From: Aphanomyces cochlioides
Lineage: Eukaryota > Oomycota > Saprolegniomycetes > Saprolegniales > Verrucalvaceae
DNA: 64,000 bases
Reading direction: 5' to 3'
Assembly: GCA_019828595.1 (NCBI GenBank)
Contig: JAHQRK010000026.1
Coordinates: 186,001 to 250,000, forward strand
A model generated the notes under the pieces. The model saw only the letters and a list, made by a program, of their open reading frames with translations, was not told the origin of the DNA and made no database searches. Of the stretch, positions 33,838 through 43,542 are shown piece by piece. Each line of letters opens with the position of its first letter. The stretch's first letter is position 1. The position numbers and the translations under genes were made by a program.

Positions 33838-34690
33838 AGGCTGGGACAGTTGTTAGGACTTCCTGCCTACAGGAAAGCCGTGGCGTGATCAATAATGCAA
33901 TTGCAGAGGAGGGTGAAAGATGTAGTTCTCCCATTGATATCAATCGATGGATCACTCCGGCGGCTAAACTACATATTGGAAACTGCCATGGACACTTGCT
34001 CTTCTCTACAAGTCTTCAAGAACTGTAACTTGTGATTGCAGTCTTCTTTCATCGCTTATCTCGACTCGAGATATGCGGTGTCTCGGTCCTCTGCAATCAC
34101 AAGCTGCAGTTCTTGAAGGCTTTTCGAGGACAGCAAGTAACCACTGAAGTTGTCTATTATGAAGTTTAGTCGCCACTGTGATTTATCGATTGCTATCTGT
34201 GGCTTTCTCTCTTATCTACAACTTTGTGAATTCGCAGTCAGGGACAGCCATAAGGACTTTAGGCTACACTAGACTTCAAGGTTCAATAATGAAAGCCGTG
34301 GTGCTAACAATGAAATTACAGATGAGGAGTTTTCCCATCAGAGCCACAGATATCAATCGATGATCACCCTGACCACTGAACTTTACAACAGAAACTGTTG
34401 CATGGTCATTTGCTGCTCACTTCGAGGCTTCTAGAGCTGCAACTTGCAATTGCATGCTGCACTAAGCAGCAAGATGTTCGCTTCGAGATTACTGATGAGG
34501 GGGCATCATTAATCTCGAAGCGAACCTCCAGCTCAGCTCAGTGTTCACTGAGTAGGTCTCTGCAAGTACGAGCGGCAGCTCTTGAAGGCTAGAAGTGAGC
34601 AGCAAATGACCATACAACTGTTTTGCTTGTGAAGAGTAGTTGATGATTTATCGATTGATGTTTGAGTTAAGAAAACTACAGCTTTCAACT
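33838..34690. repeat. two tandem units, each with internal hairpins
   Basis: Unit 1 (about 33838-34240) and unit 2 (about 34265-34690) share GAAAGCCGTGG, GATATCAATCGATG and ATTTATCGATTG in the same order. Within unit 1, CTTCAAGAACTG...CTTGTGATTGCAG (about 34008-34044) is inverted at 34099-34135. Within unit 2, GGTCATTTGCTGCTCACTTC is inverted near 34590-34610, with an inner hairpin around GTTCGCTTCGAGATTA. No coding sequence is seen. Confidence 0.65.
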
Positions 34691-35086
34691 TTGTCTGCAA
34701 CTTCATTTTTGGATCTCCACAGCATTCGTCTTTCACAATGTGCCTATAGTTCAGGAAATCATTTCGTTATTTAGTAACTGCAATCGTCATCTCTAGACCC
34801 CCTTGTCTACTGGGTGAATTGAACAGGTTTTGCAGAGGACGCCCGCCTTTCAAAGTCAACACGGGTACTTCTGCTGATTCCAAGTGCATAACTATCCACT
34901 ACGCTGTAAATCCTCACTATCAGTGGTAATGCAGAAACAGAAAGGATTATTGTAAGTAAGGCAAGGCCATGCAGCAACTCTTCTAGATAGCTTAGTCCAT
35001 GTTGTGATATCAAGAGCATGTAGAGATTAAATTCAACAGCTATTTGCAGTCCAAAAGGTTGACAGGTTCAGCAAAACGATAAATCG

Positions 35087-35162
35087 ACACCTCCCGGGGA
35101 CTCGAACCCGCAACCTCGTGGTTGTCATGACATCGCACTGTCCACTAGGCCAACTGCCACGA
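35087..35162 (-). other. tRNA-like sequence, minus strand
   Basis: Read on the minus strand, TTGGCCTAGTGGACAG is A-box-like and GCGGGTTCGAGTCCC is a B box about 35 bases later. The stems do not close well, so this is a tRNA pseudogene or tRNA-derived fragment. It lies 35 bases outside the left end of the mariner-like transposon. Confidence 0.4.
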
Positions 35163-35348
35163 CGCTGTATACGCTCTGGAATAAGAAATTAGTATATTGT
35201 GCTTTTGGCTGGTAACTGGAGTTTTGATGAGTTTGTAATGTGTCTTATATAATACTCGCATACACCATTTAACAATTTTCGCCCACACTATTTATGATGA
35301 TTGAAGCCACAAGATCTTCTCCAGAGTCACTTCATTGTCGTTGCCATC

Positions 35349-36362
35349 ATGATCCAGCATGTTGTATCTCATGAACGCGCGTCACGGAATACAAAGTACC
35401 ATTGCTTGTATGGATATTACTTTCAAGGATTGTCGAAATCAAAGCTCTCTGCGCTTTACTCCAAAAGTCCTTCAACTGTTGCCTCCTGGATATCACAATA
35501 CGAACAAGAGGGGTCATTGGAAGCGTCAACGGCTTCCAAGTCAATCCAGAGGAAATTTACAAATGAAATGAGAGTCTGGTTGTTGAAGTTGTACGAGAAG
35601 GAGCCCCTTCTCTATCTTGATGAAGCAAGGGATCGTTTTGTCCATCACTTTTCAGTCTCAATCAGTGTTGCATCAGTGTGGAAAATCTTACATCAAGCAG
35701 GCTTGACGTGGAAAGTGTTAGAATGTCGAGCCATTCAAATCAGCTTCTCTGACATCGTTCGATATACTAACGAGCTGCTCTCAACACCATGGCTGCTCGA
35801 GAATTTGGTGTTTCTCGATGAAGTGAGCTTTGATGATCGAGATATGATTCGAAAACATGGTTATCAGCGCAAAGGCGAAAAACTCATCTACAGAGGCGAA
35901 TTCAACAGAAAGCCAAGAGTATCGTTGTTGTGCTTTCTTGGTATCCACGGTCTTTTGGAGACGTTTTCAACTGAGGGTACATTCACACGATTGAAGTTTG
36001 TTCAATGCCTTGAACAATTTGCCCAGAGTACAATGGTCAAGCAATATCCAGGACAGTACTCGATTTGGATATTCGACGGTGCCAAAATTCATTGTCATCC
36101 CAGCATTATTTACTTCTTGCGCTCCCTGGGGGTAGTTCCTATCTTCTTACCGGCGTATTGTCCTTTCTACAACCCCATAGAATTTTTGTTTGGCTTAGTT
36201 AAGCGCAAATTCAAACGCTTGGTTCGGCAGATGAACGACAACATTGAATTAGCTGCCTCGAATGCTCTGAACAGCTTTTGTAGTTTCAATTTCAAAGGCA
36301 TCTATCGCAAATGTGGCTATCATGGTGACAGCAAGTTTAATCCTGCAACAGGGTTGTCATAA
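35349..36362 (+). CDS. Tc1/mariner-superfamily transposase, DD34E
   Basis: The open frame runs to TAA at 36360-36362; the first ATG in frame is at 35349 (upstream 35301 is a TTG). An N-terminal helix-turn-helix covers about the first 70 residues (GLSKSKLSALYSKSPSTVASWI). The DDE catalytic core has VFLDEVSFDD (first Asp), WIFDGAKIHCH (second Asp) and FYNPIEFLFGLVKRK (Glu). Counting between the second Asp and the Glu gives 34 residues, the Tc1-like spacing. The length of about 337 residues is normal. It catalyses cut-and-paste transposition at TA sites, by family knowledge. All three catalytic residues are present and the frame is uninterrupted. Confidence 0.85.
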   Translation: MIQHVVSHERASRNTKYHCLYGYYFQGLSKSKLSALYSKSPSTVASWISQYEQEGSLEASTASKSIQRKFTNEMRVWLLKLYEKEPLLYLDEARDRFVHHFSVSISVASVWKILHQAGLTWKVLECRAIQISFSDIVRYTNELLSTPWLLENLVFLDEVSFDDRDMIRKHGYQRKGEKLIYRGEFNRKPRVSLLCFLGIHGLLETFSTEGTFTRLKFVQCLEQFAQSTMVKQYPGQYSIWIFDGAKIHCHPSIIYFLRSLGVVPIFLPAYCPFYNPIEFLFGLVKRKFKRLVRQMNDNIELAASNALNSFCSFNFKGIYRKCGYHGDSKFNPATGLS

Positions 36363-36399
36363 TTAAAGTTAATTCAAAACTGAAAAGAGTCAATTAACT

Positions 36400-37410
36400 C
36401 TAAGCATGATCTGTTTCTGGTATATCTTCAATTTCATGGAGTAAACTTTGACCATATTCAGTAGTCATTGTTCCAATTGCCGTTCCGAAGCCATCGAGAA
36501 GATTTGAATTGATTCCTGACATATTTTCCAAAGCTTGCAATTGAGAATCGACAACTTTCTGTATCTCTTCCATCTCTTCGTGTTTTCGCTTCAGTATTTG
36601 GACCGTTGATTTCAATTGCAAGATTGCTTGGGCAAAATTTTCATTGATACTGAATGCCACGTCAAGTCCTCGATGAACATTTGGCATTTGAACTTCTGGG
36701 ACTGATGGGGCGTGAGCAAAGAGATGTATCAAATGTGGTGGCGGGGCTTGTGTTTCTTGTGATTGTTGCAGATGTGCATCTTTCGATTGAATAAAATTTG
36801 CCCAAATCTGCCAATTTATGTCTTGTGACTGGTACGCATCCTGGTGCAGCTCTTTCAATCGACCCTTCAGTGCCAATAATGAAGCCATTGATGCGGCTCC
36901 TGCTCTGTCCCTTTCGGCTGGAGCGATAAGAGCCTTTTCAACTGCTATCCAGAGAGATTTTGATGATACGGAGTTGGAGTACTTGTGAATGAACATCGAG
37001 ATGGTTTTGTTGAACCAATTTTGAAGCGTTTGAGTTGATAAAGCATTCAATTCAACCACTCGTTTCGATGGTGGATAAAACAGAACAAAGCGACCAATGT
37101 CTTCGCGGGATCGGCTTGTTGACGGGGACCAAGATGGGGTCATGTCAGAGCCGAACACGATCTCACGAGAAACTAATGGCGCCACGAAATCAATGACACA
37201 TGACTTGAAGTGCTCCACGGAGTTTGCATTGATGGTAACCGGATCACATGTCGCGCCCGAGCTTTGTCCTTTGAAATTGCGAATGCTTGGAGCTAGGTGG
37301 ACGGTGAAAATGACTTCCCGTTGCTCGGCGTTCTCCATTTGATCAATGGTGGAAGAAAGAAAGAATATCCGATCTCGTTTCGAACGTTTAAAAAACGTCG
37401 TAAAAAACAT
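36400..37410 (-). CDS. accessory ORF of the mariner-like transposon
   Basis: A 336-residue ORF lies within the transposon ends and converges on the transposase. Start ATG is at 37410; MENAEQREV at 37338 is an alternative. No catalytic motif is recognised. It has an N-terminal beta-rich-looking part (VIFTVHLAPS...VSREIVFGSDM), a central helical part with LSTQTLQNWFNKTI, and a C-terminal coiled coil (about residues 255-310: ILQLKSTVQILKRKHEEMEEIQKVVDSQL). The absence of stops over 1 kb argues for selection or recent activity. A DNA-binding or assembly role is only a guess. Tc1/mariner elements normally carry one gene, so the second is notable. Confidence 0.7.
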   Translation of the reverse strand: MFFTTFFKRSKRDRIFFLSSTIDQMENAEQREVIFTVHLAPSIRNFKGQSSGATCDPVTINANSVEHFKSCVIDFVAPLVSREIVFGSDMTPSWSPSTSRSREDIGRFVLFYPPSKRVVELNALSTQTLQNWFNKTISMFIHKYSNSVSSKSLWIAVEKALIAPAERDRAGAASMASLLALKGRLKELHQDAYQSQDINWQIWANFIQSKDAHLQQSQETQAPPPHLIHLFAHAPSVPEVQMPNVHRGLDVAFSINENFAQAILQLKSTVQILKRKHEEMEEIQKVVDSQLQALENMSGINSNLLDGFGTAIGTMTTEYGQSLLHEIEDIPETDHA

Positions 37411-37520
37411 AAAATGATAGTTGAAAAATACACTTGATTTTTGTATGCGTCAATTCTGCGCATATTATGCCTGCGAAGAAAATATTTTGCGCAGACTCCA
37501 GTTTGGTACAAAACGCACAA

Positions 37521-38686
37521 TAACGTTATTCATTTTAAATCCACTGGTATTTCCACCCCCCTATCAGGATTCATCCTCCTGTGACACACTTTCCAGCTGG
37601 TTGTCTAAAACAGCTGAGGTACAAAAGCAAGCATAACGAGCCCTTATTTTGACCATAATTTGCTCTCGCTTCATGGCTTGATAAGTGATACGCTACATGG
37701 CCCTGGGATTGTAGTCGGCAAAGCACAACATGCGAACGCTAAAATTCCACGGCGCATTCCACGAACACCTGATGCCGTCAGATATGGACGGGTTGTATGA
37801 CACATGCGGTGGAACCAGTGGCGGCGAGTGCGAGACACATGAGCCCATCTTGAGTGATACGTGCCAAGAGTGCCAAAGCCTCCGTCGACGACATTAGCCA
37901 AGTTGACAAGGACGAAGTGTTTCAGCACAGAGTATTTTCCTCCATCGTCGTCGTCCAGCAACTCAGCATCCTCGTCAAGCGGGCAATTGCCTCGATAACG
38001 AGTAGAGCATGGAAACTTCAAACGAGCTGAGTATACTAGCGAGTTGTGTGTTCACAGAGCCACCACACCCAAACAAACTCAACATTCTAGCAGACGGACA
38101 TGAGCGTCCGAGTAGATGGGAGCTCTCGAAACGCAAGTGGCTTCGCGAATTGATGGAACAACTTCTCCTGTCTTCGCTAAAATCACCTATACATACTCTT
38201 GAAAACCTACCGGTCCACCCAGCCGAGCACGTAGCGTGTCAAGCATCCCACTACCGTCTTGAGCTCATGGGTATGCAGTGGGATGCTCCGAGGTGACACC
38301 AAGCAGTCTGGAGTCACCTGCGGTCGCCAGAGTGAATTCATATGGCTAACCACGGACAGTCTGTCGCGACACATGCTCAATTCGCGGCAAAACGTGGGTG
38401 TATTCGCATCCGTTTCGACATGGTTCCTCTTGGAAGTCTTCACGGCAAGCTCAAGCAACTCGTAACTTTGGCCAACCAGTTCAGACATTTTATTCTAGTT
38501 GCGAAGGCAAACTCTATCCCTCTCACCAGTCAGGTGGCGCAGAGGCACTCTACAGAGACAACGTGGAAAGTTCATTCCCCACGAAGCAACCACAAGAGGC
38601 AGTTTGACGAGTTAGATTTCATCTTGGGCAGCGTCCATACATCAATCCATCTATTGTGCAATTGACCACCAACAAGACATTCCACG
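37521..38686. other. no supported gene
   Basis: Short frames only. An orphan copy of the secreted-protein upstream motif (ATTCCACGAACACC) lies at 37756-37769 without a leader peptide next to it. A 116-residue minus frame at 37671-38021 has no recognised domain. Confidence 0.4.
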
Positions 38687-39038
38687 ATGCGACTTGTGCT
38701 CTCCGTCGCGCTAGCCACGTCTGCGGTCGTGGCTTTCCACCAGCATCTTCAAGACGCACCAGTGATGTTGAGCCAGCAACACGTTCCTCTTGATTCAAAG
38801 GCCGCGCTCTGAAAGACCAACTCGACGAAACCCACCAAGTGAACGACGGCAAAGCGGTTTTGTCACCAATGTCAAAAATGGTGCTGCGAGAGGTGCTGCA
38901 TGAGGCGCTCATGAATCTCGCATGAGAAGTTCTCGAACTGGATTCGGTGGTGCCGTGAGAGGTGGCATAACCGGTGGCATCAAAGGTGCTATTTTCGGAT
39001 CGACGTGCGACGAGCAAATAGCTAGAAAACGTGGGTAA
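38687..39038 (+). pseudogene. secreted-protein copy with frameshifts
   Basis: ATG at 38687 opens MRLVLSVALATSAVVAF followed by HQHLQDAPVMLSQQHVPLDSKAAL and a TGA at 38810-38812. Downstream, another plus frame reads TGFGGAVRGGITGGIKGAIFG and ends at TAA 39036-39038. That glycine-rich segment resembles GGRVGGTILGAAFG in the copy at 742. Leader and tail are in different frames with stops between them, so the gene is broken unless an intron joins them. Confidence 0.6.
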
Positions 39039-40932
39039 CAAGCTCTTGGGCTAGATCGACGCCAAAGTCAGCGCTGGAATCGGAAGGGGCATGCTGTGAT
39101 TCTGCATTGGGTCGAAGCAACGTGCAAAGTGTGGCGTGAATGGGAGGAGCTCAAGCGGCCGACGAACGACGAACGGCTTAGACGTAGGCGACGACGTTGT
39201 AGTCGAGCACAGTCATCCCGTGAGTCAGTGTTCATTCAGAGTTGGGAGCAAAGCCACAGATCCCGCGATATGCGCCATAAGAGGCCGACACATGACAAAT
39301 CTCGCTCTCCTTCCTACGTACCGTGAGACTCTGTTAGCCTAACACGAGAGGAGGTCAAGCGAGCAGCGTCGAGCTACGTGGTGTGCTGCTCTCAACATGC
39401 GTACCTGTGGTCCATGAGTTTACGTGGGCATTTCTGTTTTCACGAGCAGAATCTCTCAACTCCCATCATGCCTGATCCGGCGAACATCGCTTGCTCTACC
39501 CCACTTGGCTCCAATATTCCCGCCCACTTTTGCATCATCTAAGCCACCACAGCGCCAAGAAACCCATGTACTTGATCACTTCCTGTGGTTTCCCATTCTA
39601 CAAAGTATACTCTGCACTCAAAATTCCGCATAGTGGCTGCTCGTCGACGGCAAACTACACAAGGACGAGAGGATAGACTACCGTGCACCAAGACGGCAAG
39701 TCAACATGACCACGGTAATGGCACCATACGAGCCTCGTTGAATATTTCTCCAACTGCCGCTGGTTTCATACACTCGCGACAACAGAGTGAAGCCATGTGA
39801 TGAATAGCGTCGCGGCTTGCATCCATGGCTTCTCGAAGAGGTCGCTCGTTCGGGCGGTCCGACTTGGACAGCGCATCGCGTTGGATCCAAGTGCTTTGTA
39901 TTGTGGACCCGCTCCTTGTCGGGTCAATTCCGATTTCTTTCAGCCACGATGGCGCGTACCAAATAGACGACTACACTTGCCTTCCCCCTCACCGCCACTG
40001 GATGTGCGTCCTTGCCCTTTCACCTTGACTGAGTCGCCCCCAATCGTCACGTAGCTCATACATCTACTTGTCTGTAAGTGTGTCTCGAGAGGAGTGTCAA
40101 GAGAGCTTTCTATCAATTGTCCATTCAAGAGGTTCGATCCACACAAAAGACGGCAAAGAGCTGCTCGCCATTTCAGTCTTCAGCGATCTCTGGAACGAGT
40201 TTGACGAGGAGTCCCTGCATAGGGCGACGCGCATTGGACCAGAGCATTGTTGATCCGATCTCCGTCGGCTTGGAATAAATCGTGTCAGGTGGCGCTTGGA
40301 GACTCGGGCTTGAGCTGGAGTGGCGTCAAATGCACCAAGATTGGCCGAGATATTTGGAACACAGCAAACCTTGTCGCCACGCAGACATTCTACTTTCAAC
40401 TCGTGAGTCTCAACACATCCACTCCCGCTATCCACTGTCCACAGTACCGCCGAGACTCGTCTGAGGACTACATACGCCTTCGACCTATCATCCTGACAAG
40501 GCCAATTGAATGTTATGGCTGTCAAGTGTGAGAGTGAAACCAAAGCTCCCCTCGGCGACGCCTTTCCATTCAGCTTTGACGTAACTGGTGCGAATATGAC
40601 GGCAGGTGTTGGTCTTGTTGGCATTGACAGGACTAAACGACTGCTCCGTCTACTACGTACATTAGTGCCTACTAGCGGGGAGATTGCCGTCAATCGTGTT
40701 GTCTGCTGGTCTGCTCTTGGTTGCTCCCTTTTCTAGAAGATCAAGAGCGGCAGTGAACTCTAGGTTATAAAATGCACGACGCATACTGTATTACGATTTT
40801 CGACTAGGCTCTAATCGTACAACTATTTGGAGACGCACGCGAAGTGTTTCGATAGTTCCAAGTTAAGCCGCGGCCTTGTCGTTGTCGACCAAGCCGTGGT
40901 TGGCCGCTCGAAACCACCGATTGGGCAGCCTA
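39039..40932. other. no supported gene; part paralogous to 28.2-29.0 kb
   Basis: The stretch 39039-40100 has only short frames. From about 40130 to 40850 it aligns in pieces with 28200-28920; for example CACTCCCGCT(A/G)TC, GACT(G/A)AACGACTGCT and the CAGTGAACTCT block. A 198-residue minus frame (40693-40097) crosses this block, but its paralog is not open in the same frame, so it is not accepted as a gene. Confidence 0.4.
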
Positions 40933-41430
40933 CTACTTTCTTGGTCGTCTGACGCCCAAGCCATTGTTTAGTCCACCCGCTAGTTGGCCTAGTTTTTCTC
41001 GGCCCCGGACAGCAGATTGGGCTAGTTTTTCTCGGCCCCGGACAGCAGATTGGGCTAGTTTTTCTCGGCCCCGGACAGCAGATTGGCCAACACGGTTGAC
41101 GAGAGGGGCGTATGGTCGTCTGACGCTCAAACCACCATCAGCGTTTCGTCCACTCACTAGTTGGCCGAATTTTTCTCGGCCCCGCACAGCAGCTTGGCCA
41201 ACGCGGCTGGCGAAAGACGGGCTGCTTGGTCTTCTGACGCGCGAGTCACTCATTTTGCTAGCTCCAGCCAGTCGTCTGGTCGAGACGTCCATGACTTCTT
41301 CACCAGACATTTCCACAGCCGGGTCCATCTGATCTCCTTGATATGCCAACGCGACTGGCGTGTCTTGGTGAGGCTTCCTGAATGCCACGACGGCAGACAT
41401 AGCAAGCGCGAGGGAGATCAATAGACGCAT
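40933..41430 (-). CDS. small secreted protein with expanded AVRGREKLAQS repeats
   Basis: This is a 165-residue ORF with ATG at 41430 and TAG at 40933-40935. The frame is also open upstream to 41586, but 41430 is chosen because the paralogs start there with MRLLISLALAMSAVVAF. The first 85 residues are almost identical to the copy at 29010, including TRRLAGASKM and VRRPSSPSFASRVGQ. The C-terminus differs: after YAPLVNRVG it has three tandem copies of an 11-residue unit (core QSAVRGREKLA) from a 33-bp DNA repeat at about 40990-41094. It then ends GVRRPRK. It is very basic and cysteine-free. The product is probably exported. Repeat expansion between near-identical paralogs points to recent duplication. 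Confidence 0.8.
   Translation of the reverse strand: MRLLISLALAMSAVVAFRKPHQDTPVALAYQGDQMDPAVEMSGEEVMDVSTRRLAGASKMSDSRVRRPSSPSFASRVGQAAVRGREKFGQLVSGRNADGGLSVRRPYAPLVNRVGQSAVRGREKLAQSAVRGREKLAQSAVRGREKLGQLAGGLNNGLGVRRPRK
40990..41094. repeat. 33-bp in-frame tandem repeat
   Basis: Three near-perfect copies of a 33-bp unit (core TTTTTCTCGGCCCCGGACAG) lie head to tail inside the secreted-protein ORF. They encode the 11-residue AVRGREK repeat on the minus strand. Confidence 0.9.
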
Positions 41431-41551
41431 CGATGAAGCTTGTTGATGGAAAAACCCACAATGGCATGTTGCTTGGTCATTTCGGGGGGGGGGGTTCAAT
41501 GACGACAGCTGCCAAGAAAACACAATGAGCAACGTCGTCACGACGAGAGTC

Positions 41552-41565
41552 GTTCCACGAACACC
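41552..41565 (-). promoter_or_regulatory. conserved upstream motif, copy 3
   Basis: GTTCCACGAACACC lies about 122 bases upstream of the ATG at 41430, in the same context as at 29548. Confidence 0.4.
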
Positions 41566-42110
41566 GAAGAAATGTGGTTGACGCAACTTCTTGGTGTGTC
41601 ATCGAGGGACAAACGACATTGATAGGCCATCGATGATGATCACGTGGCGGTGTTTGTTGTAAAAATTGAAATCTTGCGATGCACAGCATTTACATTCTGC
41701 CGAGATGGGTGCGGAGGACGACTCGGCCACGTCCATCTTGGCATGGTCGTTTGCGTCGGCCCACAGAAGCAATCCTGTTCGTGGTTGCAAGTTGCTACGC
41801 CACACATATCGTGATGGTCGTATTGTTCGCCGTTGTTGTTGTTTTACTTGAGAGCAAGCAGCGGAAATTCAAACTTCTAGACGATTTTAAATCGTGCGTG
41901 GCATTGATGATTATTTATTGAATTACACCTGGAAGTAAAACGAAACAAGAGAGTCTCGAGCTCGCCCAATCAATATAACGTAAAATGCCAATTTGCATTT
42001 GCCAATTTATGATGCATTTGGTCTGACCAATCAAACCCCTCTAAAACAAGGACCTGAAACCTGTAATAATGTATATCCCCAACAAAACTTATTCGTCATG
42101 ATGTCGATGT

Positions 42111-42914
42111 ACTACACCTTTGCCCGATCAAGTTGAACACTTTTTGCCATCAATGTGGAAAGAAACAAAATAGAAAACGCTGATTTTATTCAAGACGTAA
42201 TATAAAACGCAACTTTTGCAATCAATGTGAAATATTTTGCCATCAATGTGACCTGGTCACGAGCCATATTGCATGTCCTCCAATGCCAATGCCTTTGCAA
42301 TGTTTCTTTGGCAAAACAGAGCCTCTGCTACGACGGCAGGCAGAATAATTGAAGTCATGGAATTTCTGGCTGCCTCTCCGAGCAAACTCATGCGTGCTTG
42401 GAGGTAAGCGTCGAAGTCACGGCGGTCGAACATGTGCTCAGTGCGGAGCGCTAAGAAGCGCTTGATGGCAGACTTCAAGTCGCTAAAACAACCATCAATC
42501 GCGTTTACAATTGGCGAATACGGGCCAAGGAGAAACAAACACATCCAAGTGCGTCGCAATTGTGAAATGAACTATCACTTCACCATTGAGAGGCTTAAGA
42601 AAGCCAACTCAGATCGAGCACAAAAGATGCGCGCGAAGACAAGGCGCCAATCTGTTTTGGTCCAGTGGAATGTATTAATTGAACTCAACGGCTTCTGGCA
42701 GTTGCCACGGTCGTCGAATGCAATGAACCCAGTCCACTGGACTGAACATTCTTGGCGCCTTGTCTTCGCGCGCAACTTTTGTGTTCACATTGGTGGAAAA
42801 GGATTTCACATTGAAGGCAAAATTCTGACTGAGAATGACTCTGAAATCCGATATTTTTTATCCGCTCCACATTGATGGCAAAAAGTGTTCAACTTGATCG
42901 GGCAAAGGTGTAGT
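42111..42914. mobile_element. deleted mariner-like element with about 50-bp TIRs
   Basis: ACTACACCTTTGCCCGATCA plus the next 30 bases at 42111 are repeated inverted at the right end (to 42914). If the ends are taken as CTACACC...GGTGTAG, TA flanks both sides. The interior holds a transposase C-terminal fragment and a second palindrome (GCGCGAAGACAAGGCGCCA at about 42630, inverted at about 42751). Confidence 0.7.
42257..42559 (-). pseudogene. mariner/IS630-type transposase C-terminal fragment
   Basis: The 100-residue frame has LLGPYSPIVNAIDGCFSDLKSAIKRF. This is the conserved PYSPxxNxIE motif at the end of the DDE domain, with the catalytic Glu replaced by Asp (AIDGCF). The N-terminal DNA-binding domain and first catalytic residues are missing. 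A scrap of the same motif occurs at 26534. Confidence 0.6.
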
Positions 42915-43542
42915 ATTTATTACACTATGTACAAATATCTATATCTTGTAGAAAATAATAGTTTTCTCTACAGTGCACATACCCTAATCTCAAAAAAAGC
43001 ATGCATAAAACTATATATTAATCAAGTGTAAAAGTTTATCATAAATTGGCACTACAAAATATATCAATTGTGCTTGTAAATTCAAAAAAATTCATGCTAA
43101 AAGCCCCTCATATTGTGATAATTCTGTATTCTTATGAAAGCTGAAAGTTTTCTCGTTCTTTTGGTGTATGAAACATCACACAGCTTTGGAGCAAATCAAA
43201 GACACACATTGCCAAACTCGGTATCTCAGAAGAATAGATCATAAATTGGCATTTTACGTTAAGGGCGCGCTGGGTTGTTTCCTGATTCTCTGGATTCTGG
43301 CTGAACTTGAAGATTCAGGGTGATTAGGGAACAGAACCAATGCTTCACCGAAAGTCAGTGGAATCAAATTTCTTGCATCAGGAGAATCACAAGTCAAACC
43401 AGTGATGCATCAGTGATTCCAGGTGAACTTGCTCCACCTTGCCAAACTCCCGTATCTGAAGTGAGTCCAAAGTCGATATAGAGATCTGTAGTAACGATGA
43501 CGACGACATCATTGTCCTGGCTTCATCCCTGGCTGCTGCTTC

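Larger units (their letters stand above)
35197..37520. mobile_element. mariner-like DD34E transposon with a convergent second gene
   Basis: The element is 2324 bp. Its ends are imperfect inverted repeats: both start TTGTGC and share AACTGGAGT or ACTGGAGT about 20 bases in. TA dinucleotides flank both ends (35195-35196 and 37521-37522), as expected for Tc1/mariner target-site duplication. It contains two convergent ORFs separated by 37 bp, each uninterrupted. The layout suggests a potentially autonomous copy. Confidence 0.75.
41976..43261. mobile_element. outer TIR element, nested host of 42111-42914
   Basis: ACGTAAAATGCCAATTT at the left end (about 41978) is inverted at the right end (AAATTGGCATTTTACGT, ending about 43259). 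TA is seen outside both ends. The AT-rich body is interrupted by the inner element. It has no ORF of its own and is probably a MITE. Confidence 0.5.

Noticed and set aside
37671..38021. 116-residue minus ORF beside an orphan upstream motif
   Set aside because: There is no leader peptide, no family linker and no known domain; only the motif is shared.
40097..40693. 198-residue minus-strand ORF as a gene
   Set aside because: Its paralogous DNA at 28.2-28.7 kb is not open in the matching frame and no domain is recognised, so the open frame is probably chance.
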